This document shows, in pieces, positions 5,211-6,339 of a stretch of DNA of 6,339 nucleotides. Made by a program: the position numbers and the translations under genes. A model generated the notes under the pieces. It ran no database searches. It saw only the letters and a list, made by a program, of their open reading frames with translations, and was not told the origin of the DNA. The stretch's first letter is position 1. Each line of letters starts with the position of its first letter. Origin of the DNA: Bacteroidota bacterium (GTDB lineage: Bacteria > Bacteroidota > Ignavibacteria > Kapaibacteriales > UBA2268); assembly GCA_022708005.1 (NCBI GenBank), contig JAKIZN010000103.1:1-6339 (forward strand), read 5' to 3'.

Positions 5211-5512
5211 AGCTTATATAACTTTTTCCCAAAAATATTTTTTAAAATTAAACTATTTTTTGTATTTTGTTTATAAGTAACAGCAAGACTACCTAAATTT
5301 GAATAAATGAAACAAGAAGCATTGGGCAAAATATAGCCTTTAGCTCGAGTGCTTACGCAAAAAAATACTCCAATAGGTAGACGTTTTTGCTACAAGTTCT
5401 ATTTATGTCAACTTGAAATAAACTATTGGCTTTACTATGTTAAGCGTAAATAGCGATATATAAAAATTTGCGGATACATTTCAACAATATAAATTAATTT
5501 GAGTGGTAAATT
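5211..5512. other. AT-rich intergenic region upstream of the channel gene
   Basis: I see no gene here. A TGTATTTTG string at 5261-5269 is one base short of the Bacteroidota -7 pattern, and no partner box is well placed. A weak inverted repeat pairs GCAAAAA (5357-5363) with TTTTTGC (5384-5390) over a 20-base loop. The channel promoter presumably lies in this stretch but cannot be fixed from sequence alone. Confidence 0.35.
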
Positions 5513-6339
5513 ATGAAGCAACAGCAACACGAGTTTAATAACTCTATGTCTAAAGAAAAAGATCTTTCGGCTTTTAAAAGGCTTTTCTTAAATGAAAAGT
5601 TGATTTTTGGATTTATAATACTGAACTGCATAACTTTGTTTGTCGAAGGGTTTCACCTTACAGGCGGCGTCCTAATGAATGTGGTGATGGCTGCGGATTA
5701 CAGTATCACAATCGTATTTTTAATCGAAATGATTGTAAAAATATCGACACTTGGCTGGCGCCGCTATATAAAGTCCCACTGGAATAAGTTAGATTTTACT
5801 TTAGTAATGCTTTCGCTGCCTACAATTATAGCTGCGGTAACCAACATAGAGATGATAGATTTGTCCATATTACTTGTGTTTAGGCTACTAAGGGCGTTCA
5901 GACTTCTAAGGCTGATAGAGTATGTACCCGGTATAACAGGTCTTTTGGAAGGTGCGGTGAGGGCGCTGAAGACAAGCGTGGTAGTAATAATTGTTTTTGG
6001 TATAGCACTATTTATGCTTTCCATTTTCTCGAATTTTTTGTTTCACACCGTTTCGCCAGATCACTTTAGCAATCCGCTCGATTCGATGTATTCAATTTTT
6101 AAAATATTTACAGTGGAAGGGTGGTTCGACATACCAGATGATGTGGCAAGCAATTTCAGCGGGGTAATGAAGATGCTTGTCAGAGTCTACTTTGTTGCTA
6201 TTCTTTTTGTCGGTGGCATCATAGGATTGTCGCTTTTAAACTCGGTTTTTGTCGATGCGATGGTTAGTGATAATAATGATGATTTAGAAAATGAAGTGAA
6301 GAGCTTAAAAAATGAAATAATTGAACTGAAAGCTTTAAT
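5513..6339 (+). CDS. Voltage-gated cation channel subunit, single six-helix domain (3' end missing)
   Basis: The frame runs off the window after 275 residues. It is a one-domain ion transporter of the type that assembles as a tetramer in the inner membrane. Hydrophobic helices fit S1 (about 30-47), S2 (55-78, with E72 and K76), S3 (93-110, with the family WNxxD at 90-94), S4 (117-135), S5 (154-177), pore helix (189-200) and S6 (218-247). S4 has arginines R124, R127, R130 and R133 at every third position, the voltage-sensor pattern. The pore loop reads FTVEGWFDIP (199-208): Glu202 would give a four-Glu ring, and EGW resembles calcium channel repeats more than the LESW of NaChBac. After S6 an acidic NDD turn leads into a probable coiled coil from about 257 (DLENEVKSLKNEIIELKAL), as in bacterial sodium channels. 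GAGTGG (5501-5506) lies 6 nt before ATG 5513. The ion selectivity is unknown. Confidence 0.88.
   Translation, partial: MKQQQHEFNNSMSKEKDLSAFKRLFLNEKLIFGFIILNCITLFVEGFHLTGGVLMNVVMAADYSITIVFLIEMIVKISTLGWRRYIKSHWNKLDFTLVMLSLPTIIAAVTNIEMIDLSILLVFRLLRAFRLLRLIEYVPGITGLLEGAVRALKTSVVVIIVFGIALFMLSIFSNFLFHTVSPDHFSNPLDSMYSIFKIFTVEGWFDIPDDVASNFSGVMKMLVRVYFVAILFVGGIIGLSLLNSVFVDAMVSDNNDDLENEVKSLKNEIIELKAL

Noticed and set aside
5261..5269. TGTATTTTG as the channel promoter
   Set aside because: One base short of the TAnnTTTG pattern, with no partner box and about 240 nt from the start codon.
5764..6024. Minus-strand open frame of 86 codons
   Set aside because: It lies opposite the S2-S5 part of the channel gene, whose plus-strand translation is clearly a real channel.

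Overview
This AT-rich window (6339 bp) looks like bacterial chromosome. It most resembles the Bacteroidota/Chlorobiota (FCB) side of the tree. That guess rests on the style of its ribosomal protein S21, one promoter-like string of the Bacteroidota type (CTTG, 20 nt, TAATTTTG) and repeated intergenic hairpin elements. It is an inference; no 16S or other decisive marker is present. Six protein genes can be supported, two of them cut by the window edges.

Layout: (1) 1-678 (+) is the C-terminal part of a squalene-pathway FAD amine oxidase (HpnE-like). (2) 682-816 is a small non-coding element with terminal inverted repeats and a central hairpin. (3) 1038-1439 and 1490-1690 (+) form a probable two-gene unit: an unrecognised 133-aa protein ending in a Tudor/SH3-like fold candidate, then rpsU. 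It has a possible promoter at 961-992 and a strong terminator at 1709-1748. (4) 1908-3005 (+) is a soluble PAS histidine kinase with a cysteine cluster in the PAS region and an atypical G1 box. (5) 3111-3740 (+) is an archaeal-type (Ogg2) 8-oxoguanine DNA glycosylase/lyase. (6) 3750-4958 (-) is a response regulator whose output domain looks like an HD-GYP domain that has lost its metal ligands; it converges on the glycosylase with 9 bp between them. (7) 5041-5210 is a second, better preserved copy of the element, in opposite orientation to the first. (8) 5513 to the window end (+) is a six-helix voltage-gated cation channel subunit with an EGW-type pore and the start of a C-terminal coiled coil.

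How the genes may work together: the kinase and the response regulator lie on either side of the glycosylase and are the only two-component parts in view, so they may be partners. The kinase's cysteine-rich PAS and the neighbouring oxidative-damage repair enzyme would fit a redox-linked signal, but that is speculation from gene order. The S21 unit and the channel look independent of this group. The most distinctive non-coding signal is the pair of miniature transposon-like elements, one directly after hpnE and one between the divergent regulator and channel genes.
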